Part shown: piece by piece, positions 1 to 8,742 of the stretch | Layout of the letters: each line of letters starts with the position of its first letter | Numbering within the stretch: the first letter of the stretch is position 1 | Source: Gammaproteobacteria bacterium | GTDB taxonomy: Bacteria > Pseudomonadota > Gammaproteobacteria > Pseudomonadales > Pseudohongiellaceae | Assembly: GCA_021773355.1 (NCBI GenBank) | Contig: JAJFKE010000051.1 | Span: forward strand, 62,001-126,000 | Direction: 5' to 3' | DNA length: 64,000 bases | Notes under the pieces: model-generated | The model's database searches: none | What the model saw: only the letters and a program-made list of their open reading frames with translations | What the model was told of the DNA's origin: nothing | Position numbers and translations under genes: made by a program

Positions 1-2
1 GG

Positions 3-1097
3 AAGTCACGCAAAGCCAAGATACTTCAGGTAAAAAGCCATCTGGGGCTAGAACGGATAGATGTGGATGAAGCGCAGGCGGGCGAAATCGTTTGTATTTC
101 TGGTGTCGACAAATTGAATATCTCCGATACCTTATGCGATCCCGACACTCCCGAAGCGATGCCTCCACTATCAGTGGACGAGCCCACAATCAGCATGACA
201 TTTCAGGTTAATGATTCGCCTTTTGCCGGTAGGGAAGGCAAGTACATTACCACCCGACAGATAAAAGACCGACTCGAAAGAGAGTTGTTGTACAACGTAG
301 CCTTGCGCGTGGAGCAGGGAGAGACACCGGACAAGTATAAGGTTTCCGGACGTGGGGAATTGCATTTGTCGGTATTGATTGAAAGTATGCGCCGCGAAGG
401 ATTTGAACTAGCAGTGTCTCGACCCGAAGTTATCATGCACGAAGAAGACGGCGTTTTGAAAGAGCCGGTTGAGTCTCTGGTTGTGGATTGCGATAGTCAG
501 CATCAAGGCTCGGTGATGGAAGAGTTAGGTCAACGCCGTGCTGATCTGCAAGATATGATGCCGGATGGCAAAGGTCGAGTGCGACTTCAGTTCATGATAC
601 CAACTCGTGGTTTAATAGGTTTTCGTTCACAATTCCTGGGTATGACATCGGGTTCAGGTTTGATGACTCATGTGTTCGATCACTACGGTGATTACAAAGA
701 TATTGAACTGGCTGCGCGTAGCCGTGGAGTTTTAGTATCTATGGTTACGGGCAAGGTGCTGGGCTTCTCTCTGTTTAATTTACAGGAGCGAGGCAAGATG
801 TTTGTTGAACCTAATATTGAGGTTTATGAGGGCATGATTATTGGGCTGCACAGTCGCGAAAACGATTTAGCTGTGAACCCCATCAAGGGCAAGCAACTGA
901 CTAATGTTCGTGCCTCGGGTACGGATGAAAACATTGTTCTTTCACCTGCGGTTAAACACACCCTAGAACAGGCAATGGAATTTATTGCCGACGATGAACT
1001 GGTAGAAGTTACTCCTAAAAATATTCGCCTGCGCAAAAGATTTCTAACAGAAAATGAGCGCAAGCGACAAGGCAGAGGATCTGCTGCACGAGGCTAG
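3..1097 (+). CDS. typA: Ribosome-associated GTPase TypA/BipA, C-terminal part (5' end outside window)
   Basis: The reading frame is open from base 3, so the start lies upstream of the window and only about 365 codons are visible, out of about 600 usual for the family. The N-terminal GTPase domain (G1-G5 motifs) is outside. What is seen is the family's middle and C-terminal part: HLGLERI/V near the start, LNISDTLCD, SVDEPTISM, SGRGELHLSVLIE, RREGFELAVSRP, SRGLIGFRSQF and RASGTDE, and a basic tail RKRFLTENERKR. TypA is a translational GTPase that binds ribosomes and helps 50S assembly and stress or cold adaptation. The identification is secure; the fragment is cut by the window edge and is not a pseudogene. 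Confidence 0.96.
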   Translation, partial: KSRKAKILQVKSHLGLERIDVDEAQAGEIVCISGVDKLNISDTLCDPDTPEAMPPLSVDEPTISMTFQVNDSPFAGREGKYITTRQIKDRLERELLYNVALRVEQGETPDKYKVSGRGELHLSVLIESMRREGFELAVSRPEVIMHEEDGVLKEPVESLVVDCDSQHQGSVMEELGQRRADLQDMMPDGKGRVRLQFMIPTRGLIGFRSQFLGMTSGSGLMTHVFDHYGDYKDIELAARSRGVLVSMVTGKVLGFSLFNLQERGKMFVEPNIEVYEGMIIGLHSRENDLAVNPIKGKQLTNVRASGTDENIVLSPAVKHTLEQAMEFIADDELVEVTPKNIRLRKRFLTENERKRQGRGSAARG

Positions 1098-1119
1098 CGT
1101 AAACAGCCGCGCTGGCCTA

Positions 1120-1153
1120 ACATAGGATATCTCAGATATTGCTTATCCTATGT
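1120..1153 (+). terminator. Inverted repeat after typA, possible terminator
   Basis: A perfect 10-bp inverted repeat (ACATAGGATA at 1120-1129, TATCCTATGT at 1144-1153) with a 14-base loop lies 22 bases after the typA stop. It has no clear T-run, so it may be a transcript-end stabilising hairpin or a protein site rather than a classic intrinsic terminator. Confidence 0.35.
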
Positions 1154-1186
1154 CTATTCCATTGAGAAAGAAGTCAGGTCGTCACC

Positions 1187-2146
1187 ATGCAGATACTGTA
1201 TCCTGAATTAAAACCTTATATTCGTCACAATATTAAAGTTTCTGACTTACACGAACTCTACGTCGATGAAGCAGGGAATGAGGACGGCATTCCAATTCTT
1301 TTCGTACACGGCGGCCCTGGTGGTGCTTGCGATGCCAGTTCGCGTCGATTCTATGACCCAGCTGTTTATCGCATAATCACTTTCGATCAGCGAGGCTGTG
1401 GCCGCTCCACTCCTCACGGTGAGCTCAATCAGAATACAACTCAAGATTTGATCGCCGACATGGAGGCTATTCGAAATTACATCAATGTCGATTCCTGGGT
1501 TTTGTTCGGAGGTTCCTGGGGATCTACCTTAAGCCTGCTGTATGCACAGGCTTTTCCGGCGAGGGTTCGCGCATTAATTTTGCGTGGCATCTTCCTTTGC
1601 CGACAATGCGATTTTGACTGGCTTTACAAAGGCGGAGCGAATCGAGTTTTCCCTGATTACTGGAATGAATTTGTTGGTCATATCCCTGAAGCAGAGCGGG
1701 ACGATTTAATTCAGGCCTATCATTGTCGATTGACGGGGGATGACGAGTTAGCACGCATGGCAGCGGCAAAACATTGGGCAGCCTGGGAAGGGAACTGTTC
1801 TAAACTTAGACCCAGCAAGGAAACCCTGGCCAGTTTCACCAAACCACATAACGCGTTGGCGCTTTCCCGCATCGAAATCCACTACTTCATGAATAAGGGT
1901 TTTGTTGACGAGAATCACATTTTGGACAATATGCATCTGATTAAGGATGTCCCAGGTCGAATAGTGCACGGCCGCTATGATATGGTTTGCCCCCTCGATA
2001 ACGCACTCGCATTGCATCAGCAGTGGCAGGAATCAGAACTACACATTGTTCGAGAATCTGGACATTCCGCTTCTGAACCAGGAACGGTAGATGCATTGAT
2101 TCGTGCAACTCAAGATATCGCCAAGAAACTTGAATCGGTAAATTAG
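1187..2146 (+). CDS. pip: Proline iminopeptidase (alpha/beta hydrolase, S33 family)
   Basis: A 319-aa alpha/beta hydrolase that removes N-terminal proline from peptides in the cytoplasm. Visible motifs are the oxyanion-hole segment HGGPGG (residues 41-46), DQRGCGRS (67-74), the nucleophile elbow GGSWGS with Ser110, the acid Asp265 in GRYDMVCP and the catalytic His293 in SGHSASEPG. The HGGPGG and DQRG.GRS signatures and the family-typical length of about 315-320 aa separate it from other hydrolases. It starts with ATG and has no signal peptide. dtd follows 35 bases later on the same strand, so the two are probably co-transcribed. Confidence 0.93.
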   Translation: MQILYPELKPYIRHNIKVSDLHELYVDEAGNEDGIPILFVHGGPGGACDASSRRFYDPAVYRIITFDQRGCGRSTPHGELNQNTTQDLIADMEAIRNYINVDSWVLFGGSWGSTLSLLYAQAFPARVRALILRGIFLCRQCDFDWLYKGGANRVFPDYWNEFVGHIPEAERDDLIQAYHCRLTGDDELARMAAAKHWAAWEGNCSKLRPSKETLASFTKPHNALALSRIEIHYFMNKGFVDENHILDNMHLIKDVPGRIVHGRYDMVCPLDNALALHQQWQESELHIVRESGHSASEPGTVDALIRATQDIAKKLESVN

Positions 2147-2169
2147 CTCGCTTTATTTTAGCAAGCGAG
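2147..2169 (+). other. Short hairpin between pip and dtd
   Basis: CTCGCTT (2147-2153) pairs with AAGCGAG (2163-2169) around a 9-base AT-rich loop, filling most of the pip-dtd gap. The dtd ribosome site (AAGGGGG) starts just after it, so it could affect dtd translation or be a weak terminator. It has no T-run. Confidence 0.3.
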
Positions 2170-2181
2170 TAAGGGGGTCAC

Positions 2182-2619
2182 GTGATTGCACTTATCCAGC
2201 GCGTCAATTGGGCGCAGGTTCACATCGAAAGGAGTTTGCACTCAGATATTGGTCAGGGGCTGCTGGCTTTTATTGGCATTGAGAAAGACGATGGTGAACA
2301 GCAAAGCCAGAAATTAATGGACAAAATTTTAGCCTATCGTGTGTTCAGCGATACAGAAGGTAAGATGAATCTGGATATTAAAGACATCGGTGGAGATCTA
2401 ATGCTGGTGTCGCAATTTACACTTGTAGCGGAAACGGACAAAGGCCTACGTCCGGGGTTTTCTTCAGCGAAACCGCCCGAAGAAGCGGAAAAAATATATA
2501 AAAAACTAGTAGCTACAGCAGAACAACGGCATGAGTTTGTGGCATCAGGAGAATTCGGTGCCGACATGCAGGTTAGCTTGGAGAACGATGGGCCGGTCAC
2601 CTTCCTATTGAAGGTCTAG
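2182..2619 (+). CDS. dtd: D-aminoacyl-tRNA deacylase
   Basis: A 145-aa protein that hydrolyses D-amino acids (and glycine mischarged on tRNA-Ala) from tRNA, a chirality proofreading step. Both hallmark active-site motifs are present: SQFTL (77-81) and the cross-subunit GPVT (137-140), plus LRPGFSSA and FGADMQV. The length equals that of E. coli DTD. The start is GTG at 2182, preceded closely by AAGGGGG; the translation MIALIQRVNWA matches the family's N-terminus, so no alternative start is needed. It converges with tatC, with only 7 bases between the two stop codons. Confidence 0.95.
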   Translation: MIALIQRVNWAQVHIERSLHSDIGQGLLAFIGIEKDDGEQQSQKLMDKILAYRVFSDTEGKMNLDIKDIGGDLMLVSQFTLVAETDKGLRPGFSSAKPPEEAEKIYKKLVATAEQRHEFVASGEFGADMQVSLENDGPVTFLLKV

Positions 2620-2626
2620 ATCTTAG

Positions 2627-3391
2627 CTACTGATTCGAGGCCTCGGCCTTCTCTTCCTCGGTTTGACGTTTTTGCACCATGCGTCCGGCTACTATACCAA
2701 GCTCAAACAAAAGCCACATTGGTATCGCCAACAACGATTGCGTAAATGGATCCGCTGGCGTCAGTAGCATGCCTACAATAAAGCAACCGACAACCACATA
2801 GGGTCGTTTCTCAGAAAGAGAATCTGGCTCGGTAATTCCTGCCCAAATTAGGATAAACACGGCAATCGGAACTTCGAAGGCGAAACCGAAGGCAAGGAAT
2901 ATAGTCAGTGCGAAGCTGAGCACACTGTTTATATCAGGCGCCACAGTTATATCGTCGGGGGTCATGGAAATGAAAAATGCGAAGGCAAAAGGAAATAACA
3001 CATAACGGGCAAATGCTATGCCTCCATAGAACAGCACTACACTGGAAATGAATAAGGGTATAGCGACACTCTTCTCGTTCTTATACAGCCCGGGAGCAAT
3101 AAAAGACCAGAGTTGGTAAAGCACATACGGCGCCGCGATTAGAAAGGACACGTAGAAGGTGAGTTTAAACGGCGCGAAAAAAGGTGATGTGGGATCGATG
3201 GCAATCATTGTCGATCCTTCAGGCAAGGCGTCGATCAGAGGGCTGGCTACGTAGGTGTAGATGTCGTTTGCAAACGAGAACAACAAAAGAAATATTACAA
3301 TTATCGCGATGATACTTCTAAGAATTCGGTCTCTCAGCTCTACCAGGTGATCGATAAGCGTTAGCTCTTTCTCTTCTTCAGCTGATGTCAT
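2627..3391 (-). CDS. tatC: Sec-independent protein translocase subunit TatC
   Basis: A 254-aa inner-membrane protein with six predicted transmembrane helices; with TatB it forms the receptor for twin-arginine signal peptides. The N-terminal cytoplasmic motif HLVELRDR (15-22) and the segment [12 protein letters not shown] with Glu106 match the signal-peptide-binding surface of the family. The later [16 protein letters not shown] segment is also typical. The start overlaps the tatB stop by 14 bases, which implies translational coupling. It is the last gene of the tatABC set. The C-terminal tail is acidic and basic mixed, about 15 residues. Confidence 0.97.
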   Translation of the reverse strand: MTSAEEEKELTLIDHLVELRDRILRSIIAIIVIFLLLFSFANDIYTYVASPLIDALPEGSTMIAIDPTSPFFAPFKLTFYVSFLIAAPYVLYQLWSFIAPGLYKNEKSVAIPLFISSVVLFYGGIAFARYVLFPFAFAFFISMTPDDITVAPDINSVLSFALTIFLAFGFAFEVPIAVFILIWAGITEPDSLSEKRPYVVVGCFIVGMLLTPADPFTQSLLAIPMWLLFELGIVAGRMVQKRQTEEEKAEASNQ

Positions 3392-3905
3392 TTTCTTGCT
3401 TGGTTTCTATCGATGATGGTTTTTCAGCCAGTTTGGGGTTCTTGCCACCGCTGTAGATTTGTTTGCTGACTTCTTCTACCTGGTTGCTGACGTCCTTTAG
3501 TTCATCGCTTAAGGATTTTCCTTTGGAGATACCTGTTACTGCAGATGATTCCTCATCTGAGTCGTTTTTCTTTGCTGCGTCTATTGAGGCTTGTGACGCA
3601 CCCGGATCGAAATTGGCTGAATTAACAATATTGTTTACAGAGCTTTCAGTGTCTTTCGCCAAACCTTCTATGTTTGATTTGGCGTCTTCGATTTCTGTCA
3701 TAACTGTCTCATTATGCAGCTGCCTGCGAATTTCGTCTGCATTTAACTCTCTTTCAATCTCAGATTTGACCTTGTAGAAGCTACGCCGAAATCTGCCGAT
3801 CCATAAGCCAGTCGTGCGCACTGCTCCCGGCAGCCGCTCCGGACCAAGCACCAGCAAGGCAATGATAAAAATCAGCAAGACTTCGAATGAGCCTATGTTA
3901 AACAT
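3378..3905 (-). CDS. tatB: Twin-arginine translocase subunit TatB
   Basis: A 175-aa protein with the TatB layout: a short periplasmic start, one transmembrane helix (about residues 4-20), the LGPERLP hinge, an amphipathic basic helix ([18 protein letters not shown]) and a long hydrophilic, Ser/Asp/Lys-rich tail. The polar residue Glu8 and the GPERLP motif distinguish TatB from TatA. It works with TatC as the substrate receptor. It lies between tatA and tatC and overlaps tatC by 14 bases. Confidence 0.95.
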   Translation of the reverse strand: MFNIGSFEVLLIFIIALLVLGPERLPGAVRTTGLWIGRFRRSFYKVKSEIERELNADEIRRQLHNETVMTEIEDAKSNIEGLAKDTESSVNNIVNSANFDPGASQASIDAAKKNDSDEESSAVTGISKGKSLSDELKDVSNQVEEVSKQIYSGGKNPKLAEKPSSIETKQENDIS

Positions 3906-3981
3906 AGTGAATAACCGGGCTTAGTAACCCTCAGGACTGAGAATAGATGCCTGATTAGCATCGGATAAAAGCAGTGGCTGA

Positions 3982-4203
3982 CTACTTGGTTTCTACTTTT
4001 TCAGCAGTAGAATCGACTGTCTCACCGGTTACACCGTCGGACTGCTCTGCAGGCGGTTCTTCATCATCTTCTTTGATGGCTGACTTGAATCCCTTCAATG
4101 CACCGCCAAGGTCAGAGCCCAAATTCTTTAATCTCTTTGTGCCAAAAAGCATCACCACGATTAACAAGATAATCAGTAATTGCCAAATTCCAATTCCACC
4201 CAT
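3982..4203 (-). CDS. tatA: Twin-arginine translocase pore subunit TatA
   Basis: A 73-aa protein: N-terminal transmembrane helix (about 3-20, [19 protein letters not shown]), the [14 protein letters not shown] hinge and amphipathic helix, then an acidic disordered tail. The FG.KRL motif after the membrane helix marks TatA, which oligomerises to form the transport pore. It has the strongest ribosome site of the cluster, GGAGG 7 bases before the ATG, which fits TatA being needed in excess over TatBC. tatB follows after 76 bases. Confidence 0.95.
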   Translation of the reverse strand: MGGIGIWQLLIILLIVVMLFGTKRLKNLGSDLGGALKGFKSAIKEDDEEPPAEQSDGVTGETVDSTAEKVETK

Positions 4204-4247
4204 GATAAACCTCCAAATCTGATAAGCAGCTGTGTGCCTATCTGTAA

Positions 4248-4583
4248 CTAGTTTTGTCGAGACGCCTTCTCTTCAAGGCCGGACATTTTAAAACGTTCTT
4301 CCAATTCCTCCAACACTTGTTGGTGGCTCAGATCAAGATGACTTAGCATGACCATCGAATGAAACCACAGATCTGCCGTTTCTTTTATTACAGCCTGTTT
4401 GCCGGCTTCACTATCTTCTTCATAATCCTTGGCTGCCAAAATCGTTTCTGTAGACTCCTCGCCAATTTTTTCCAGAATTTTGTTGAGACCCTTCTCGTGC
4501 AAGCTAGCTACATAGGACTCACTACTGGATGAATTCTTGCGCTGTTCCAGTATGGCGGCTAATTCTGTTAATACTTCGCTCAT
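4248..4583 (-). CDS. hisE: Phosphoribosyl-ATP pyrophosphatase
   Basis: A 111-aa all-helical protein of the MazG-like fold that hydrolyses phosphoribosyl-ATP to phosphoribosyl-AMP, step 2 of histidine synthesis. Metal-binding residues are visible in KIGEESTE (Glu42, Glu43, Glu46) and in ETADLWFH (Glu68, Asp71). It is a separate gene, as in Pseudomonas, rather than the HisIE fusion of E. coli. hisI lies 64 bases upstream and tatA follows 44 bases downstream, the same hisI-hisE-tatA order as in Pseudomonas. Confidence 0.96.
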   Translation of the reverse strand: MSEVLTELAAILEQRKNSSSSESYVASLHEKGLNKILEKIGEESTETILAAKDYEEDSEAGKQAVIKETADLWFHSMVMLSHLDLSHQQVLEELEERFKMSGLEEKASRQN

Positions 4584-4647
4584 TGCTCGTCGTCTTTCGT
4601 CATTGTAGCGTTTTAACGCCGTTTCAAACTCAATTTTAAGTTGGCAT

Positions 4648-5037
4648 CTAGCCGTTTTTGTATAACTGATCTGGATCGACCAGTACCGGATCTATAGCTT
4701 CCCAGCTATCGTTGGTCAGCCTCTTATAGAAGCAGCTTTCTCTACCGGTGTGACAAGCTATTCCGCCTACTTGCTCAACCCGGTAGCAGATTGAGTCATT
4801 GTCGCAATCGAGCAGAACTTCTACAAGTTTCTGCACCATGCCTGATTCTTCACCCTTTCTCCATAACTTGGCTCTGGAACGTGACCAATATACCGCGCGG
4901 CCCTCGATAACCGTTGTTTGCAGGGCCTCTCTATTAATCCAGGCCTGGGTCAAAACTCGGCCAGAGCCAGCATCCTGGGTGATTACAGGTACCAGACCAT
5001 GTTCATTCCATTGGATTTGATCGAGGTAGGAGGGCAT
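4648..5037 (-). CDS. hisI: Phosphoribosyl-AMP cyclohydrolase
   Basis: A 129-aa protein (from the ATG at 5037) that opens the purine ring of phosphoribosyl-AMP, step 3 of histidine synthesis. Zn ligands Cys78, Cys95 and Cys102 and Mg-binding Asp77, Asp79 and Asp81 are all present ([21 protein letters not shown]). The frame can also start at GTG 5058, which overlaps the ubiB stop in a GTGA arrangement. The ATG gives [10 protein letters not shown], the length seen in relatives, so I prefer it; neither start has a strong ribosome site. Confidence 0.94.
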   Translation of the reverse strand: MPSYLDQIQWNEHGLVPVITQDAGSGRVLTQAWINREALQTTVIEGRAVYWSRSRAKLWRKGEESGMVQKLVEVLLDCDNDSICYRVEQVGGIACHTGRESCFYKRLTNDSWEAIDPVLVDPDQLYKNG

Positions 5038-5054
5038 GGTCTTAGTATGCAACT

Positions 5055-6695
5055 TCACCGTCTAAAACACAAAAGGTATAGGCCCAGCAATGCCGGACCC
5101 AGGGTGGCTGCAGGCAGGTTTTGTATGGCCTCGTTGATGCCTGGAAGCAGGCTAATAGCGGCTCCCACCAGAAGTATCATGCCGGTAATTCGAGATCGGC
5201 GATTCTGACGTTCCATTGCGCTACGTGTTTGTTCTTGCTGATGTCTCAAGGACTCGTTTATTTCACCGAGTTGCTTGCTTTCTGTGGCTGCGTCAATCAG
5301 TAGTTGCGGAAACTGTGGCAATTGATCGATCCAGTTGGGAATATTTTCTTGAATTCTACTTATTAGAGTAAACGGATTTAGCCTTCTCCTGTTCCAATTT
5401 TCCAGATAGGGAAGGGCTGTTTGCCATAGATCCAGGTCGGGATAAAGTTGACGGCCCAAGCCCTCCACATTCAACAAGGTCTTTTGCAGCAACACCAATG
5501 AAGGTTGCACTTCCATGTTGAATCGACTGGCAGTACGAAAAAGCTGTATCAGCAAATGTGCAAATGAAATTTCTTTCAATGGCTTTTCAAAGATAGGTTC
5601 ACACACGCTCCGAATCGCGGATTCGAATTCGTGAATTTTCGTTTGTCGAGGTACCCAACCGCAGGCCACATGAAGTTCGGCAACTTTTCTATACTCGCGT
5701 TTGAATATGGCGAGCAAATTTTTGGCAAGATATTCTTGATCGTTGTTGCTTAGAGAACCAATGATGGCACAATCGACGGCGATGTATTTTGGATTTTCTG
5801 GCGTTTCACGGGAAACGAAAATATTACCTGGGTGCATGTCAGCGTGGAAAAAATTGTGATCAAACACTTGGGTGAAAAAAATATCTATACCGGTTTCGGC
5901 CAGTTTCTTCAGGTCTGTATTCTGAGCATTTAACGCGGCAATATCGGCAACTGGAATGCCATGAATACGCTCCATTACTAACACTTGCCTACTGCTAAAG
6001 TCCCAATAGATTTTTGGTACATACAGTACGCTGGAATTCTCGAAGTTGCGCTTTAGTTGAGAGCTATTTGCCGCTTCGGAAAGTAGGTCTAACTCGTCGT
6101 AGATTATCTTCTCGTAATCGTTGACGATTTCCACGGGATGCAAACGTGTGCCAATGTCTGTTCGTTCTTCAATTTGTCGGGCAATCCATCTAAGTAATTT
6201 CAAGTCTGCCGCAACGATTTTTTCGATGCCTGGTCGAATAACTTTTACTACCACTTCGTCATTGTTAAGCAGCGTCGCTTTATATACTTGTGCAACAGAT
6301 GCGCAGGCGAAGGGTTCGCTATCCAGACTCTTAAAAATCGAATCTACGCTCCTGCCGAGAGAGCCTTCAATTATGCTTGCAATCGATGGTGAGACGAAGG
6401 GCGGAACATTATCCTGAAGAGATTGTAATTCGTCCGCGAGTTGGGTATCCAAAAAGTCCCGACGCGTAGATAGCAGTTGTCCAAATTTTATGTAGATGGG
6501 CCCTAATTCTTCCATGGCCTGACGCAGGCGCATGTTCCTGTGGGTAGTGCTATCTGAGCGAAACGTCCATAGCAGTCGGTAAGGCAACAACAATAACGCT
6601 AACCACCCAGCACCGGACTGTCCCTGCATGAACTGATCGAGCCGGTATTTCGCAATGACGTTAAGAACTCTATTGAGGCGAGGAAGATGTGACAC
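5055..6695 (-). CDS. ubiB: Ubiquinone biosynthesis protein kinase-like UbiB
   Basis: A 546-aa atypical kinase/ATPase of the ABC1/ADCK/UbiB family needed for ubiquinone synthesis, anchored to the inner membrane. Seen: the family-specific KxGQ motif (Lys70-Gln73), the Ala-rich loop [10 protein letters not shown] (131-140) in place of a kinase P-loop, VVVKVIRPG with Lys151, HADMHPGN (284-291), and the metal-binding Asp308. The usual DFG reads DCA here ([10 protein letters not shown]); E. coli UbiB has DCG. Two C-terminal transmembrane helices lie in the last 45 residues. Co-directional with ubiJ (105-base gap) and hisI (overlap or touching). Confidence 0.96.
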   Translation of the reverse strand: MSHLPRLNRVLNVIAKYRLDQFMQGQSGAGWLALLLLPYRLLWTFRSDSTTHRNMRLRQAMEELGPIYIKFGQLLSTRRDFLDTQLADELQSLQDNVPPFVSPSIASIIEGSLGRSVDSIFKSLDSEPFACASVAQVYKATLLNNDEVVVKVIRPGIEKIVAADLKLLRWIARQIEERTDIGTRLHPVEIVNDYEKIIYDELDLLSEAANSSQLKRNFENSSVLYVPKIYWDFSSRQVLVMERIHGIPVADIAALNAQNTDLKKLAETGIDIFFTQVFDHNFFHADMHPGNIFVSRETPENPKYIAVDCAIIGSLSNNDQEYLAKNLLAIFKREYRKVAELHVACGWVPRQTKIHEFESAIRSVCEPIFEKPLKEISFAHLLIQLFRTASRFNMEVQPSLVLLQKTLLNVEGLGRQLYPDLDLWQTALPYLENWNRRRLNPFTLISRIQENIPNWIDQLPQFPQLLIDAATESKQLGEINESLRHQQEQTRSAMERQNRRSRITGMILLVGAAISLLPGINEAIQNLPAATLGPALLGLYLLCFRR

Positions 6696-6800
6696 GGTTG
6701 GACGTAAACGCTCTGCTTGGTCTGAGGGCTTGCAAAGATACCACTGCCGGGCTGTGCTAACAAGCTGGTATGCAGAACTAAGCGGTTGTTTTTTAGCGAG

Positions 6801-7448
6801 TTATTGCTTTTCCAATACTAATTCCAGACGCCGCTTAAGCAGTTCAGTTTTCGCCATCGCCCGGTCTATCCCTAAGCGTAACTGGTCGAGACGATCGCCG
6901 AAGCTTTCTACCTCAGTTTTAGAGGGTACAAGTCTGGCTTCTTCGCTGAGGTAGTCATGGACGTTTCTTTGCATGCTTTCCCCGGCAGCTTTGCCCCAGA
7001 CCCTGCTAGCATCTGCAAACTTGCCTAGTTCATTGCTCAGAATATCGCCCAGCAGCGGCGCTAGATAGTCTTGCCAATCGACATCTAGCGAATCAGCGAG
7101 GGTATAGAGGTCTTGAATGAGGGAGGCATCACCGGAGATTTTGATAGCGGTGTCTGCCAATGCTCTTTCATTTGATGCCTGCATCAGTAAACCGAACAGC
7201 TTCTCCGCAGTGGCTGCGATAGTTGCATCGGCCTGTATGCCCAGAGTCTGACTATCGATGGCGCTGAGCTTTATCGAATTGTCTTGGAAGCGCAGAATCA
7301 GAGAAAATTCAGGTTTGGTACTGAGTACTTCAATATACTTGTCGTCGAAGGCGAGCAATTGTCGGGCTATGTGTGCATCTCGTTTAATAATCGCATTCAA
7401 GATATTTTCTATCGGGATTAGTGCGAAGCTGCCTAGAAATTGATTCAA
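6801..7448 (-). CDS. ubiJ: Ubiquinone biosynthesis accessory factor UbiJ (SCP2 domain)
   Basis: A 215-aa protein with an N-terminal SCP2 sterol-carrier-like lipid-binding domain (about 1-110) and a C-terminal coiled coil ending in a Leu/Lys-rich helix (LLKRRLELVLEKQ). UbiJ with UbiK assembles the soluble Ubi complex and presents the hydrophobic quinone intermediates. Sequence similarity within the family is low, so the call rests on fold, length and its place between ubiE and ubiB. The start appears to be TTG at 7448, preceded by GGGGAAA; the next Met inside would cut off part of the SCP2 domain. Confidence 0.88.
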   Translation of the reverse strand: MNQFLGSFALIPIENILNAIIKRDAHIARQLLAFDDKYIEVLSTKPEFSLILRFQDNSIKLSAIDSQTLGIQADATIAATAEKLFGLLMQASNERALADTAIKISGDASLIQDLYTLADSLDVDWQDYLAPLLGDILSNELGKFADASRVWGKAAGESMQRNVHDYLSEEARLVPSKTEVESFGDRLDQLRLGIDRAMAKTELLKRRLELVLEKQ

Positions 7449-7497
7449 AATATTTCCCCGCTACTGTCAATAACAACAGCGCATAACCTCAAATCCA

Positions 7498-8259
7498 TCA
7501 GTTAGCTTTAAAGCCGATATGGATCGCACACACACCGCCCATCACATTGTGATATTTGCAATTCACTAATCCGGCAGATTCAAGCATTTTCAAGAGAGAC
7601 TCTTGATCCGGGTGCATGCGAATTGATTCAACCAGATAGCGATAACTATCGGAATCACCAGTGATCAGTTTGCCGGCTATGGGCCATAAATTGGAATAAC
7701 TATCGTATACCTTACTAACCAGATCATTGGTTGGTTTCGAAAATTCCAGAACCATGACACGGCCACCGGGTTTCAGTACCCGATGCATGGATTGTAAGGC
7801 GGCTTCTTTATTGGTTACGTTACGAAGGCCATAAGCTATGCAGATACAATCGAAAGTATCGTCAGCAAAAGGCAGGTGCTCTGTGTTAACCTGAGCGAAA
7901 TCAATGTTCGAACTTAAACCTTTGTCTATGATCCTGTCTCTACCAACCTGAAGCATTGCCTCATTGATGTCGGCTAATACTACATGTCCAGTATCACCAA
8001 CCAAAGGTGAGAAGCGAATGCTGAAATCACCGGTGCCACCGGCCAGGTCTAACACTTTATGACCCTTGCGCAGGGCGCTAAGTTCGATGGTGAATCGTTT
8101 GATAAGGCGATGCGAGCCAAGCGACATGATATCGTTCATGATGTCATAGCGGTTCGCTACGGATCGAAAAACCTGGCCGACACGCTGCTCTTTTTCCTCG
8201 ACAGGAACCTGTTCGTAGCCGAAGTGGGTGGTGTTTTCAGAGTCTGAAGGGCTGCTCAT
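7498..8259 (-). CDS. ubiE: Demethylmenaquinone/2-methoxy-6-polyprenyl-1,4-benzoquinol C-methyltransferase
   Basis: A 253-aa class I SAM-dependent methyltransferase that puts the C-methyl group on the ubiquinone (and menaquinone) ring. The N-terminal FGY..VP..EK..RVG.VF.SVA..YD signature, the SAM loop VLDLAGGTGDFS (69-80), the acidic VVLADIN strand end, FGLRNVT-like YGLRNVT, LEFSKP and YRYLVESIRMHPDQ are all family hallmarks. First gene of the ubiE-ubiJ-ubiB run; ubiJ follows after 49 bases. Confidence 0.97.
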   Translation of the reverse strand: MSSPSDSENTTHFGYEQVPVEEKEQRVGQVFRSVANRYDIMNDIMSLGSHRLIKRFTIELSALRKGHKVLDLAGGTGDFSIRFSPLVGDTGHVVLADINEAMLQVGRDRIIDKGLSSNIDFAQVNTEHLPFADDTFDCICIAYGLRNVTNKEAALQSMHRVLKPGGRVMVLEFSKPTNDLVSKVYDSYSNLWPIAGKLITGDSDSYRYLVESIRMHPDQESLLKMLESAGLVNCKYHNVMGGVCAIHIGFKAN

Positions 8260-8296
8260 TCGATGTCGCTAGTTATTAAAAGGAGACACCAGAGGA

Positions 8297-8704
8297 TTAA
8301 TCCGGCGATGAGGGCATGATGTTAATCACTTGCGTGCCTGCTGGCAATGGCTCTCGGCTTGCTTTGACCGCATTCAACTTCATCAGGTAATTACTCCACA
8401 GCGATTCTCTTTCGGCGGATAATTCTTGCAGATAAGTCCAGGAATAGATGCCAGTGTCATGACCGTCATCAAAAGTTAATTTTATGGCATAGTTGCCAAC
8501 CGCTACCAGGTTTTTGATTTTTACTTGGCGCTTACCCTTCTGCAGTACCTCTTGACCCTTGCCATGGCCACGCACCTCTGCTGACGGAGAGTGCACACGC
8601 AGAAACTCAGCACTAAGTGTGTTGCTTGTTCCATCGGCATAACTGAGTTCTAGCGTTGCAGATTTCTTATGTAGCTTAATCTCAGTGGGCGTATTGCTGG
8701 CCAT
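8297..8704 (-). CDS. DUF971 (gamma-butyrobetaine hydroxylase-like N-terminal domain) protein
   Basis: A 135-aa protein with one DUF971 domain: the opening TEIKLHKKSATLELSYADG, the LRVHSPSAEVRGHG segment, the VGNYAIKLTFDDGHDTGIYSW core, and YLQELS. The domain is the small zinc/iron-site module at the N-terminus of gamma-butyrobetaine hydroxylases and stands alone in many proteobacteria; some stand-alone members are linked to Fe-S metabolism (the ApbC/Mrp neighbourhood). Here it sits 38 bases after the hslU stop and before ubiE, as in Pseudomonas. Cytoplasmic, no signal. Its function here is unknown. Confidence 0.85.
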   Translation of the reverse strand: MASNTPTEIKLHKKSATLELSYADGTSNTLSAEFLRVHSPSAEVRGHGKGQEVLQKGKRQVKIKNLVAVGNYAIKLTFDDGHDTGIYSWTYLQELSAERESLWSNYLMKLNAVKASREPLPAGTQVINIMPSSPD

Positions 8705-8742
8705 GTTCTATCCCGTTATCTTATTCGCAGCAGTCTTCATCT

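Noticed and set aside
3463-3777. Plus-strand frame opposite tatB
   Set aside because: It is antisense to a well-supported tatB gene and its Ser-rich translation mirrors the tatB low-complexity tail.
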